From Acanthosepion pharaonis (lineage: Eukaryota > Mollusca > Cephalopoda > Sepiida > Sepiidae), in assembly GCA_903632075.3 (NCBI GenBank), contig CAHIKZ030002033.1, forward strand, positions 52,501 to 116,500: a DNA stretch of 64,000 nt, given 5' to 3'. The first letter of the stretch is position 1, and the number at the start of each line of letters is the position of its first letter. Shown here piece by piece: positions 34,851 to 46,149 of the stretch. The notes under the pieces are model-generated. The model was not told the DNA's origin and ran no database searches. It worked only from the letters and a program-made list of their open reading frames with translations. The position numbers and the translations under genes are program-made.

Positions 34851-35436
34851 GTAAGTTCACTGGTATTTTCATGTGAATTTATTGTAAATGTTGTTATTTT
34901 ACTGTTATATGGTGGTGCAATGAGATATAGAAGGTATCAAAAGGAAATGGAATTGCCAAACCAAATTCTTCACTAACATGCCAAAAGTGATGGGATAGAA
35001 GTATGTAAGGGTAATGGTACCACTGTATCTTTACATTATGGAAATGCTTAGACCTATGTCAGTTATGTTCTGATATTTGTTAAATCAGTATGAAAACCAG
35101 TGAGGCTGTTTATTTTATGATGGCATGAATCATTGTTCATGATAGTGGGTGTTTCAGGAATAAACACCTGAGTAATTTTTGTCTATTTGTTCTTATTTAA
35201 AAAAAAAACTTATGTGTCCTGTTTGTGCAGCTTAGAATATACCATCTGTATCTTATGCAGAGGGGCAAAAAGCTCTCCAAAAGTAGTTACCTGTTAGTTG
35301 TAGGTGGTAACAGGATTTGGGTGGCTGACTGATCATTAAAGTGAAATACTTTGGCCCTTACTTGAACTTAACAGGTTGTCAAAGAAGCCTGAACAAAACA
35401 ATTTGGTAGGTAGGCCAAGCCTTAATACTTATATAA

Positions 35437-35449
<13 letters not shown>

Positions 35450-35485
<36 letters not shown>
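35450..35485. repeat. (CA)n(TA)n array
   Basis: ACACACACA into TA units, then TGTGTG, so weakly self-complementary as a whole. Confidence 0.85.
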
Positions 35486-35488
<3 letters not shown>

Positions 35489-35637
35489 GTGTGTGATCAA
35501 AAAACTTTAATCTTTGACATGGCTGTAAAACACCTGATGTTAGATAAAAACTTGGATAGAGTAGCTTATGATTTGCAACTGCTTGGAGAGTTCTTCGAAT
35601 GAAAGTGTATTGTTTGTGTATCACTGTCCTGTCAAGG

Positions 35638-35693
35638 CAAATGAATTTCCCACCCTGACATTTTTCAAAATGTCAAGGTGGAAAATTCATTTG
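35638..35693. repeat. 27-bp-arm palindrome
   Basis: CAAATGAATTTCCCACCCTG plus ACATTTT faces its inverted copy after only two bases (35665-35666), with two mismatches over 27 bp. It is a near-perfect cruciform/hairpin sequence of unknown origin, possibly a collapsed foldback element. Confidence 0.9.
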
Positions 35694-35929
35694 GCTCTGA
35701 GTTGGGTGAAGAAAATGGTCAATGAAAGTTATTGAAGAAATATGTAATAAACCACACAAGTGACTACATGTTGACACTCCTTTTGGATAATGAAAATAAA
35801 CAAGGCTTGTCTGAATTCCCAGGTTTACTGATGCTGTCAAGATAATCACCATTCAGAATGACTGCAAAGACTTTCAAAAAAATATATCTTGTGGTTGAAG
35901 TTGAAAAATCAAATGGAGACATTATTGGG

Positions 35930-36797
35930 GATAGGCACAACATTAAAATATCTCCACTAAACACAAGCAGGGTTTGTGGGGGCTTGGGCAAATTTTGTTC
36001 CTAACCCAGTGAGTAAATACAAATTACTAGAAAGTAGTTTGTAACATGTTTATTTATCATTTCTCAGTTGTGTGTCAGTCTTTGGGCAGTGTGCACTCAG
36101 GTGTGTCTCTGTCAAATGACAGTCGCAACTGAGGAAAATTATACTGTGGTCAGTACAACCGACGGTTGCAGGGGCTCGGGGAATTTTGGTTCCTAGCTTG
36201 GATGTATGTGCTTGGGCTCCCTGCATTAAACTGATCTTGTTTCACAATGCAACTTTGTGGGGCATCGAGTAAATACCAAATTATTATGAAGTAGAGCTGG
36301 GGCTTTTTAATCTTAGAAATCGAGGGAGAATTGAGCCCCAATTTCACATTTATTCATATAGACTCCATAATACAGGTTTTACTTAATTAGCTGTTATGTT
36401 TCTCTAACTCTTCAAATGTTGAATGTATAACTAATTCTAATTTCTATTTTCCCATCTTTAAACTATATTAATTTTATCGTATTAATTGTCCCCTATTCTG
36501 TCTCCCATGAAATTAAAATAAAATATAAAAATAAAATTTGGATACAAAAGGAAAATCAGTTACTCCCTTTGAACCATGAAAGCAACAATGATGGCTAGTA
36601 TAATATATTAATATATATTTTTCATCTTGTATATTCTGGCAACCCTGAATCTAAGCTCAACAAAAATTGTTCCCTGCGCCTAATTTTTTTAGAGCTTTTG
36701 AATGAGCTATGAATCATTGAAATTGGACCAGTGGGAGTGGAAGAGTCGCTTGGACACACACATGCACAAACACACTGTACTTTATATATAACATATA
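35930..36797 (-). repeat. Dispersed repeat H, inverted copy
   Basis: Reverse complement of the 24595-25870 repeat: TATATATAAAGTACAGTGTG end at 36775-36795, the block at 36310-36450, and G+C-rich segments at 35965-36000 and 36150-36200 that match the 25.4-25.8 kb units. The two copies are about 11 kb apart in opposite orientation. Confidence 0.65.
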
Positions 36798-36829
36798 GAA
36801 ATTATATATATATATATATACACACACAC

Positions 36830-36881
<52 letters not shown>

Positions 36882-36884
36882 AAC
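36797..36884. repeat. Compound (TA)n(CA)n(TA)n(GA)n microsatellite
   Basis: TA, then CACACACA, TA again and finally AGAGAGAG units. Confidence 0.9.
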
Positions 36885-37129
36885 CTTAAAAAAAAAACCC
36901 ATCTCAGCTGTAAATTATTTCATGAATATTTTAATATTCATCTCCTCATACTGAGTTTTTTTAGAAATGGAATCAATCCATCCAGACAGATGTGTGGGTA
37001 AAAAGAGAGAGAGAAAAAATGTACATAGGGAAAAGAAGAAAAAAATGGAAAACGTTTTAATAATAAAAAGGAAGCAAGAAAAAAAAAAAAAAAAATTAAA
37101 ATAAAAAGTCATATGCATCCCTAGGAATG

Positions 37130-37500
37130 TCAAAGTTATCATGAAGAATTTTAACCCAAGTAGTATTGTTATATATTAGTAAAGATTGTCTAGAAGCTAA
37201 GATAACTTCAAATTCATCACCACTAATGGTTATATAGTTTTTAGCAAAACTGAAACTTTTTAATAATAGATCTTTTGAAATGGAGGTGTAGAAGTCTGTG
37301 ATATCAAAATGGATAAAAGTAGCCTTATTTTTATTTTTAATATTCTGGCACTATTTTATAGTATCTGAAGAATCTTTCCAAAGATTGTAATAGGTTCCTT
37401 GTACAGTCTGTATTATTCTTTTAAGTATATTTTTTAAAATTAAACCAAATTCTGTTTTGGAAGGATTAATTAGATTGTAGATTATTGTCATTTGAAGTTA
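37130..37500 (-). pseudogene. Reverse-transcriptase-like relic, minus strand
   Basis: In a minus-strand frame with few breaks one reads FIHFDITDFYTSISKDLLLK, then SFAKNYITISGDEFEVILAS and NNTTWVKILHDNFDIP. The hydrophobic-Asp-Ile-Thr-Asp-Phe-Tyr block fits RT palm motif A. It resembles a reverse-transcriptase-like protein I remember as repeated in cnidarian and mollusc genomes, whose exact class I cannot state. The catalytic YxDD part is not present here. Confidence 0.55.
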
Positions 37501-37514
37501 TCTTACCTTGTGTG

Positions 37515-37517
<3 letters not shown>

Positions 37518-37558
<41 letters not shown>

Positions 37559-37561
37559 TCA
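37518..37561. repeat. (TA)n(CA)n array abutting the second Tc1 element
   Basis: TA units passing into ACACACTCAC at the element's left end; a mirror-image (TG)n(TA)n (39095-39124) lies at its right end. Confidence 0.9.
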
Positions 37562-39091
37562 CACTCCTGATCAAAAATTTAAGACCCCCTTGAAAAATTT
37601 ATATAAGACACTAACAATGATGTGATGGATACATTATAAACTTTTTCTTACTTAAGGTTACTAATTCTATAATCTAAAAGGTTATGTAGACAAAGTTATA
37701 ATCTGATCAATTTATTCAGAAAGGGACATTTTTTATAAAATGAGGCCTTTTACACTTGATCAAACTTATAAGACCAGGGGGTATAAATTGTTAGATCTAG
37801 GGTAATTCCAATGTTTTTAGTTCAGTTAGAGATTAGCAATCACTGAGTAAAGGTGTCACCATGCCTAAAGCAAGCAAACTTACTGAAGTTGAGCATGCTC
37901 AATTCTAGATTTCCATAATCAAGGTTTGTCTGGGCGATGATAGCTAAGGTAAATCGCAGTAAAACTGTGATTTGCAATTTTCTAAAGGACAGTACGAATT
38001 ATGGAAATGCAATGTCTACTGGTAGGCCCAAAAAAATTTCTCTGGCATTGAGTAGGAGAATAAGATGGGTTGTTGTGAAAGCCAGTGAACTTTCTTCTAG
38101 TCAAATTAAGGCAGCCACAGATGCTGATTGCAGTCCAGTAACTATCAGACGACACTTACGACAAAAAGGCATGGTAAATAAAAAGTGCAAACAAATTCCT
38201 CAGTTGCTTCCACATCACAAAGGGAACCATTTAAGTTTTGGTCATGAATACCAAACATGGGACATTGAGAAGTGGAAGAAAGTTCCGTTTTCTGATGAGA
38301 AAAAATTCAATCTAGATGGTCCTGATGGCTTCCAATGATATTGGCATAACAAAAACATGCCTCCTGAAATTTTCTCCACACATCATAGTGATGGAGGGTC
38401 CCTAATGGTATGGGGTGCATTTTCTTACAGAGGGACGATGGAGCTCCAGGTGGGTGCAGAGTCGTCAGACATCAGCTGGTTATGTTAGCATGCTACAAAA
38501 AGCATCGTTGGTGACGGAGGGTCATCATTTGTGTGGGGATGGATAGTTATTCCAACAGGATAATGCTGCAATCCACGCTGCATGCCAGATGTTGACCTTT
38601 CTACAAGAAAATGGGGTCCATCTCTTGAGACATTCTGCATGCTCACCTGACTTGAACCCAATTGAAAATGTTTGGGGATGGATGGCAAGAGATGTTTATT
38701 GAAATGGCAAACAATATTCAATAAAAAATGAACTTTTGTGAAGCTATCTTCAGAAGCTGGAGCAATATTCCTCGCAGCTTAATGGAAACACTAATTTCTA
38801 GCATGACCCAAAGAATTTTTGAAGTCATCAAAACCAGTGGAAGTAGGATTCATTATTAAATTTGGTTATTGAATGTTTTCGTACACTTTTCATACAATTT
38901 CGTAGAATTTTTGTCTCTGATCTTATAGTTTTGATCAAGTGTAAAATGCCTCATTTTATAAAAATGTCAATTCCTCAATAAAATGTTTGGATTTGTTGAC
39001 TTTTTGTCCATGTAACCATAAGAAATGTATTTTCCATTAAAAACAGTCTTTTTAAAAAAAATTTTCAAGTGGTCTTAAATTTTTGGTCAGG

Positions 39092-39095
<4 letters not shown>
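37562..39095 (+). mobile_element. Second Tc1-like transposon with long IR/DR ends
   Basis: Bounded by CACTCCTGATCAAAAATTTA on the left and its inverted copy ending GGTCAGGAGTG on the right. An inner pair (ACTTGATCAAACTTATAAGA at about 37755; inverted TATAGTTTTGATCAAGTGTA at 38925-38944) makes terminal repeats of roughly 200 bp with a direct-repeat pair in each, an IR/DR layout like that of the 20-kb element but with unrelated sequence. Both ends run into (CA)n(TA)n. Confidence 0.85.
37861..38859 (+). pseudogene. Tc1-family transposase (DD34E), inactive
   Basis: ATG at 37861 (MPKASKLTEVEHAQF) is followed by an early TAG. A 133-codon open stretch (37937-38338) carries the bipartite helix-turn-helix region with STGRPKKISL as hinge and the first catalytic Asp in PFSDEKKF. 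After a TGA comes MPPEIFSTHHSDGG and a VWGA block; the second Asp is in QQDNAAIHAA (about 38557) and the Glu in SPDLNPIENVW, 34 residues further. All three catalytic residues survive but at least four stops or frameshifts break the frame. It ends TAA at 38857. Confidence 0.85.
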
Positions 39096-39125
<30 letters not shown>

Positions 39126-39499
39126 AACACCCACATATAATTTTAAATTAATAATAGAGAAAGCCAGTTTAGTAATTTATGAGGATAATATGACTGCACA
39201 TCAAAGTATTTCCAAGCCTATCACAATAAATCATTCTCATTGAATATTGATGATAACCAAGCATGTTTGGCAAGGTTATTTTCATCCATTTTCAATTGCC
39301 ATGTATATTGGCTGAGATGTCAGCATGCTCATACACAATATCTATATCAAGACATTGACTGTATATTAGTAAATGTACATTACTTTGATACCTGCAAATA
39401 CGCATCTTCATTCGTGGCATGAATTGTCTGTTCTTGCGCATAAAAAATTATAAATATACTAATACACATTACTGTTTTTTTTTTTTTTTTTTCACATGA

Positions 39500-40010
39500 G
39501 CAAAGCAGAAAATTTAGTGAGAGAATGAGTGGGTGTTAGTTTTGGTGATTGAGTGTGTTTTGGTATGTTTGCATTCATTAGTATTGGTGTTTCTGTGTGT
39601 GTTAGGTATGCACTAGTTATGTGTGTGCATTTTTTGTGTGTTGAGTGTGTCTGTGTTATGTGTATGTATTTTGATATATGGGCAATAGTTTTTGTGTGTG
39701 TTTTGGTTGGGGTGTGTGTGTGTGTTTTGGTTGGTGTGTGCGTGTGTTTGTTTTGGTTGGTTGGTGTGTGTGTGTGTGTGAGTACATGTGTATTAGTTAA
39801 TGTCTTTTGCTGGACACACGTTTGCATTAGGTTTGGCGTGTGCATTAAATTTTTATGTTTTTGTATGTTTGTAAGTTTTTTGTGTGTGTTTTTGTCTGTG
39901 TACTTCTACATTAGTTTTGGTGTCTGTGAGTTAGCTTGGTGAGTAAGTGCGAGTAAGTTTGTGTGTGTGCGCGCACGTGCATGTTTTGGTGAGTGTGTCA
40001 TATGTAAAAA
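39500..40010. repeat. TG-rich degenerate tract
   Basis: Half a kilobase of TGTGTG, TTTTGGTTGG and GTGTGTTTTGG words with a strand bias (G and T on +). The Cys/Val-rich + frame (39553-39942) and Thr/His-rich minus frame (39492-39845) are translations of this composition. Alternating purine-pyrimidine runs such as GTGTGTGTGCGCGCACGTGC (near 39961) are Z-DNA-prone. Confidence 0.8.
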
Positions 40011-41369
40011 AAAATATAATAGTGGATAAATAAATGACTGGATGAAAAACTGGTTTGTGATGCATTTTGTTCTAAAAGGAATTTCTATAGGTAAATAATT
40101 TGTTTGAACTTATTCCTTTCAAAATGAAATGCATTTTGACCTAGTTTTGCACCCTGTCATTTATTTACTTATAAATGTGTATGTATATACAATGTTGTGT
40201 CAAAGTTCTGGAATGATCTCTTGACAGACTCCATTACTGATTCCAGGCATGTGAGACAGGCAACAACTCTCATGGATGAGTTCAAATTTTGTTTTCTCAT
40301 GATTTTTAGCATTTTGTTAGAGATTGGTTGTTGTGAAACCTCATCTTGAACAAACACAGGACTGACTTTCTGCCACTCAAATATCTGTTTGACCTTGGGG
40401 ATCTCAATAGTGGCTTCTCTTTAAAATTTGAAGCAGTTATGTTACTTGAATTTTTCAGCTGTTATAAAGATCACAGCGCCTTTTCAACACAGCACCAAAA
40501 ACAATTTTGGCACACTGAATCAGGTTGTGTACCAATGAGTGTTAGCTGTGTGTACATTTCTATTGAATAGGTCTAATTATAATACTATAGTACAAGATTT
40601 TTTTTCAATACCATTTAATATTTATAACCATTGAACCATTTGTTTTTTTTTTTCCATATTTATTCTGATCCTTTTAGTATATAGTTTGACTGTTTGTCTC
40701 TTAATCATTTGCTTGAATTCATTAACCCAATGCATCATCCAGAAAAAAAAAATAATTAAAAATGTCCTTCTGCAAATAGCTGAATATGGTCTAATGAATA
40801 ATTATTTGTTTAGGTTTCCTTTCTTTGTTGGTCATAGATTAATATTAATCTGAACTTTATGATCACATTGTTGGAATCACAGGAAAGTTACTGAATAAAA
40901 AAAAAATGATTATTCAGTTGCAAATAAACAGTTTTTAAATAAAATTAATTTCCTTATAACCTGATTGAGTCTCAGGTTATTTGTCAGTTTTATGCTTTTC
41001 ATTCTTCGGTCCAAGTAATTCTTAATTTGTAAAGAAAGATTTTTTTTTTTTTTTCACTGTGTCTAATCATCTTACAATGATCATAAACTATATTAGGTTG
41101 ATATTTTAATTTCTTAAATGTTTTAAATCGGATTCTATTCAAATTCTACTTTTCTGTATGGTTTTGATGTTCTTGTTTTTTTTGGGGAGGGGGGTTGAAA
41201 GGCAAAATAAAATTTTTTGTTGCTTTTATTTATGTGTGCATGCACATAAATAATTGGTTCTAAACTTAGTTCATTAGTTCAATTTGAATATACTAAACCA
41301 CCAATGTTTAATTTTTGTGCATAAGTGTGCTTTCCTTGAAAAAAGGAAAATAGAACCTTTGTGTACTGT

Positions 41370-41480
41370 TAAACTCTTTGTAGCCAAGTGGTAAATCACC
41401 CTGGATCAAGCAGTGGTTTCTCTTACAAAGGCAATGTAGGTTGGATTCCTGTCAGCACATTTTCTTTTAAATTTTTAGGA
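41370..41480 (+). repeat. SINE family D fragment
   Basis: GTAGCCAAGTGGTAAATCAC resembles a tRNA box A region, and GTAGGTTGGATTCCTGTCAG with GCACATTTTC is the family D end seen at 55690 and 57540. Confidence 0.5.
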
Positions 41481-41757
41481 CGATATATGTAATACACACT
41501 GTTTAAAGTAAAATTAAAAATGGGGTATCTATTTTAAATACAAGTATCCACTATATTAATATTTGAAGTGTGTGTATATATATATGATATAATCTAGAGA
41601 AGGTTACTGAATAGAATACTCAAACAAAGGCTGGTATTTAATGATAATACTTTGGACAAGAACAACACATAAGAGTCTCCAACTCTAGACCATGTACAGT
41701 ATTCACTACTGTATTTATGGGAATGGGGCCATACCCATTATTGTGCATAGGTATGCG

Positions 41758-41763
<6 letters not shown>

Positions 41764-41809
<46 letters not shown>
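41764..41809. repeat. (TA)n array
   Basis: About 22 TA units. Confidence 0.95.
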
Positions 41810-41813
<4 letters not shown>

Positions 41814-43189
41814 TTGCACTTTGTATGAAAATTTTGATAATGTAAATAAATTATTAACTGACTCATAAAGCATTTTCACCTTGTTTGTAATTTGTTTATT
41901 TTTTTATTTTTTTTTTTTTTAGCTCCATATTTTTTTCTTTTTTTGCTATTTATAGTTTTTATCGATTACATGAGTTAGGAGACACATTGGTATCCTGATG
42001 AATAATTTAAGGCCAGGTCATCATGGCTGGCTGTTTTGATGGTCTTTGGGTTCAGTTTTACCTATGGCAGCTATCCTTTGCATGGATGATTTTGGGTCCT
42101 TTGCAGGTTTTAATCTTGAGGGTCTTAATGAGGACTTCTGATTATGGACCTCCACTAAACAATAAAATAATTCAGAGTCTGCTAAATAAGTTACAGTGCC
42201 AAAAGATGTGAATTCATGTCTTTTTTAAGACAATAGTATAACTTAGCCTTTGCTGTAACTTGAAATTAGTTTGTTGATTCTGTTTTAGGTGCTGATAATG
42301 CTTGTTGCTTTTTAACCTCTGTGTTTGGATTGGCTGAAATATTTTCCCGATAAAGGGTTCTATCATTTTTTTGAATTATCATCTCAAGACATTCGTTGTT
42401 TGAGTCTCTTTTGATATCTCTATAATCCATTTTCAGAAGTAAGGATAGCTAAACTCCCCTCCCAAAATAATTTCAAGTACCCTTGCTTTATTGCAGTGGT
42501 TAACAGACCAATTTCACAGATTCTGATGACTTACATGAGTCCAGTCCTTACTGGGTATCCCACATGTGTGACTATCTACCAAGTTAGCAGGTATTAGAAA
42601 TTGGTGATATTTTTGCATACTAATTTTATTGAGAATTTATATAACAATAAAATGGATAACAGAATTAGCATGCAATGATCTTACTAATAAGTTATTTTTT
42701 TAACATATTTTTAACTGTGAAGATATTGTCATAAAAATTTGATTAAATTTACTTCTTATAGGTGAACTTTTTTCATGCTAATTTTACCATGAGAATCTCT
42801 AATAATAAAGCCAATTTCTAATACAGGTGAAGCTTTGATAAAGCCATTGATAGAACAATGCTTACATGCTCATCTTGCAGATAATTCAGATTGATACTTA
42901 CTCGGGTTTCAATACATTGGCCTTGTGTTAAATTTATCTCAATATGGCTTGGAAGATTTTGTGAATTGAATTTAATTTTCCCCATATTTTGTAACATTGT
43001 GTTGAATTTGTTTTTTAAAAAAAGATAATGGCCGGTGTTTTTTTTTTTGTATTTTTTATGTATTAAATTTCTTCAGTCCTTGAATGAGGAATGTATACTT
43101 TTGGAGTTTTACTGTTTGTTTTGTTTTCTTTTTTTCCGTTCATTTTCAACTATTTATTTTCTTTTTTATAATCTTCTCTTTCATATTTT

Positions 43190-43600
43190 TTGAAATCTTT
43201 GCCTTTCGTTTTTATCTTTTTCCCCCTTTTTCCCCACTTTGTTTTCGTCACCTTCCCCCACTTCGTTTCCCCCACATTGTTTTCATCTTTTTTTCCCCTC
43301 CCACTTTTTCGTCGCCTTCCCCCCCCACTTTGTTTTTTCGTATTTTTCCCCCACATTGTTTTCATCTCCCCTACATCGTTTTCAACTCCCCCTCATCTTT
43401 TTCATCTCCCCCCCATCGTTTTCATCTCCCCCCAACATCGTTTTCATCTCTTTTTTTCCCTCCACATCGTTTTCATCTCTTCCCCTGCATTTGTTTACAT
43501 CTCTTCCCCTGCATTTGTTTACATCTCTTCCCCTGCATTTGTTTACATCTCCCCACCTTTGTTTTCACATCTTTTTCCCTGTGCTTTTAGCCCCTTTTTT
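43190..43600. repeat. Pyrimidine-strand minisatellite
   Basis: Repeated CCCCACATCGTTTTCATCTC-like words, then three almost identical 24-bp units TTCCCCTGCATTTGTTTACA+TCTC at 43482-43553. The + strand is nearly all C and T. The Phe/Pro/Ser/His-rich frames that overlap it in all three + frames are compositional. Confidence 0.8.
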
Positions 43601-44088
43601 TAAACAAGTTCAAAAGTCCTGTTGAACTTTGTATACATTCAAGTATGAATTGCTAACCATTGTCTGTTTTGATTGGAAAAAAGACAGGGGGACACAATAA
43701 AATGGACAATCTTTCTGTGATGTGAAATGTGTTTGTGTATAGAAGCAATGTTGATGATCAAATACCTGATAGCCAAGCTAAAAACATCCACAATTTCCTG
43801 TCTGTTAATCCTGTATCAACATGCTAGATGTAACTTGAGGTTTAATTCTACAAATAGTACATGTTCTATTTACATAGTGGTAGATTAGCTGTCAGAGCAA
43901 TCCATGGTACTATAAATATAGTATAATGTTATTGAGTATTATTTTTATGGTAATATTTAGAAAGAAAACATATTTGCACCAAGAACTTTTCACTCTTGAA
44001 ATTAATCTTGTACTTGAGAAAGATGAGTGCAGCCGCATAAAAAATAAAATCTGGCACATTTTTGTTAACATTGATACTGAAAAAAATG

Positions 44089-44089
<1 letters not shown>

Positions 44090-44148
<59 letters not shown>

Positions 44149-44198
44149 TGAATTTGTATGGTCTGATGAATTGGATATATATATATATATATATATTG
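44090..44198. repeat. (TA)n arrays upstream of a SINE
   Basis: Two arrays, 44091-44140 and 44176-44196, separated by a T-run and unique bases. Confidence 0.9.
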
Positions 44199-44618
44199 GA
44201 GGAGGCACAGTGGAGTAATGGATAGCGGCTTGGATTGAGGAAAAAGAGATCCGAGTTCAAATTCCAGTCGAATCCATTACATTAACTTACGTGCTAATAC
44301 CCTTGGGAAAGGTATGAATACTCTTCCTCACCCTCCAGCTATGGGTAAAATAGCAGGACAGACTGGGTTCTATAGCCTTGGATGGCAACTGGTCTAGGAG
44401 AAGGACAACTCTGAATTCAAAACCTGCGGAGGGTCATTTAGGAACCTTGTGGCACTTGGTGCACCAGGTCTCTGTATTCATCCCTTCAAAAAGTGTGGAT
44501 GGTCCTGCATGAAGCCTTCACCACCATAATCAGATCTCATGTGCCGGTGTCGGGCTGTCGGTTTCCTGGAAACTGATCTGCTTGACCCTCATATGTCGAA
44601 TCTCAACGTGAGAGTCGA
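44199..44618 (+). repeat. SINE family A, near full length
   Basis: The best copy: head GAGGCACAGTGGAGTAATGG with box-A-like spacing, box-B-like GAGTTCAAATTCCAG (44253-44267), core CTTGGGAAAGGTATGAATAC, CAGCTATGGGTAAAATAGCA and CAACTGGTCTAGGAGAAGG, then a tail with CCTTGTGGCACTTGGTGCAC, CAGATCTCATGTGCCGGTG and AATCTCAACGTGAGAGTCGA. It is flanked by (TA)n on both sides. Confidence 0.85.
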
Positions 44619-44632
44619 CTATATATATATAT
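44619..44632. repeat. Short (TA)n after the SINE
   Basis: Seven TA units directly after the SINE tail. Confidence 0.8.
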
Positions 44633-44894
44633 ATGCTTTTTGAATTTGTAGGTCTGATGAATTGGACCGTATTTACGATTCCAATGGAATAAATTATGAC
44701 CATGGAATATTAGTGTTTAAGCCTTTTTATTATATCCTTACTCTGTCCTGGACATTGAGTTCTACCTGGATTCTATCCTCTTGGAATTTTTTTTATTCAA
44801 AAAAATATATATGTATACGTATGTGTATGCATGCATGTATATATATTTATATATTTTGCATATGTATGTATGTGTATATTTACCACTAATATTA

Positions 44895-44899
<5 letters not shown>

Positions 44900-44951
<52 letters not shown>
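44900..44951. repeat. (CT)n(TA)n array
   Basis: CTCTCTCTC then about 20 TA units. Confidence 0.9.
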
Positions 44952-44954
<3 letters not shown>

Positions 44955-46149
44955 CACTACTTAATCATCATCATTGGCAGAACTCATTGCTGAGTATTGG
45001 GATGTTGCTTGACATTTTCCTTGTTTGTGATGTTAGATCTACAGAGATGTCCTAGGATTAAAGGGTGGGGATGGAGAGCTTAGGCTTTTCTTTGAGCTCT
45101 ATTTGTCTCTTGTATTTGTGTCTTGTATTTGTCTCTTGTATTTGTCTTCTGGTGTTTTCAAAAGAATGGTGTTTATCATAGACTGCTCTTCTCCAATTGG
45201 TTTTTTCTGTAGCTTCTGTTTTCCAATTGACTGGATCTTAATAAGATAAAATTATCTTTCCTAATTCAGCATTAAAATTATTTGCATCATTTTTTATTGT
45301 GTACCAGACTAAGATGATTTTCATCAGCAGGTGGGTGCCTGATCTACACTGATTCAGTTAGTTAGTGATTTAAACCATTTGCTACTTTATTTAGTTCCAT
45401 GTGGCCTTTCGCCAGTTTTGATCACTCTAAGAAAATATCGACTTTTTTTTTTGCTTTCCATTATGTAATCAATGGATTAAACATGAAACTTTTATTGTTT
45501 ACCTTTTGTTCCCATTTCATTATTTTTACCTTAAAATTTGAACTATTTCATTTTTTAATCATTTCACCCAATCAAGACAATAAAGCCACTAAGATGCAAT
45601 TACTAAGTGTGAAAGAATATGTGAAAAAGAAAAAAAAAACATTAAGAGAGAACAATAAAAGAACAGGTTAGGTCATATTTACATTGTTTGGACTGTTTTC
45701 CTAAGTTGAGGACAACAGTCTGAATGATATAGTGTAAATAGAATATCTCATAAATATAGAGAGGGTTTAGGTCATGTGTTGATTTGTGGCCCCCACAAAA
45801 TGTAATGTTTTTTTGTTTATTTTTTAAGAAATTATGATGAGTAATGAAAAGTGGATACTTTACAACAATATAGAACGCAAGATCTCATTAGGCAAGAAAA
45901 GTGAACCATCGCTAACTGTACTTGAGGTTGGTTTTCATCCAAAGTTGATGCTGTGTATTTAGTGGGATTGAAAGGGTGTCATCTTTGGACTCTCTTCTGT
46001 GAATCAATTGATGAGTTTTAATTGGTACTTATCCCAATTTGACCAACTATATCAAGTGTCTGGAATTAGTTAAGAGAAAAATCATATTATTACACTAGGT
46101 CCATGCTGAAATACATGTTTCTTTGGTGAATAGGCAATTATTATTATTA

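Noticed and set aside
39492..39942. Overlapping frames of 117 and 129 codons on opposite strands
   Set aside because: Both are products of the TG-rich tract composition; no domain and no start context.
40160..40357. Possible LINE ORF2 C-terminus around 40200
   Set aside because: A phrase like 'FWNDLLTDSITD' on + is suggestive of an RT end, but no other block of the family is nearby, so I did not call it.
43084..43625. Phe/Pro/Ser/His-rich frames up to 168 codons
   Set aside because: All three + frames are open across the pyrimidine minisatellite, which is expected from composition.
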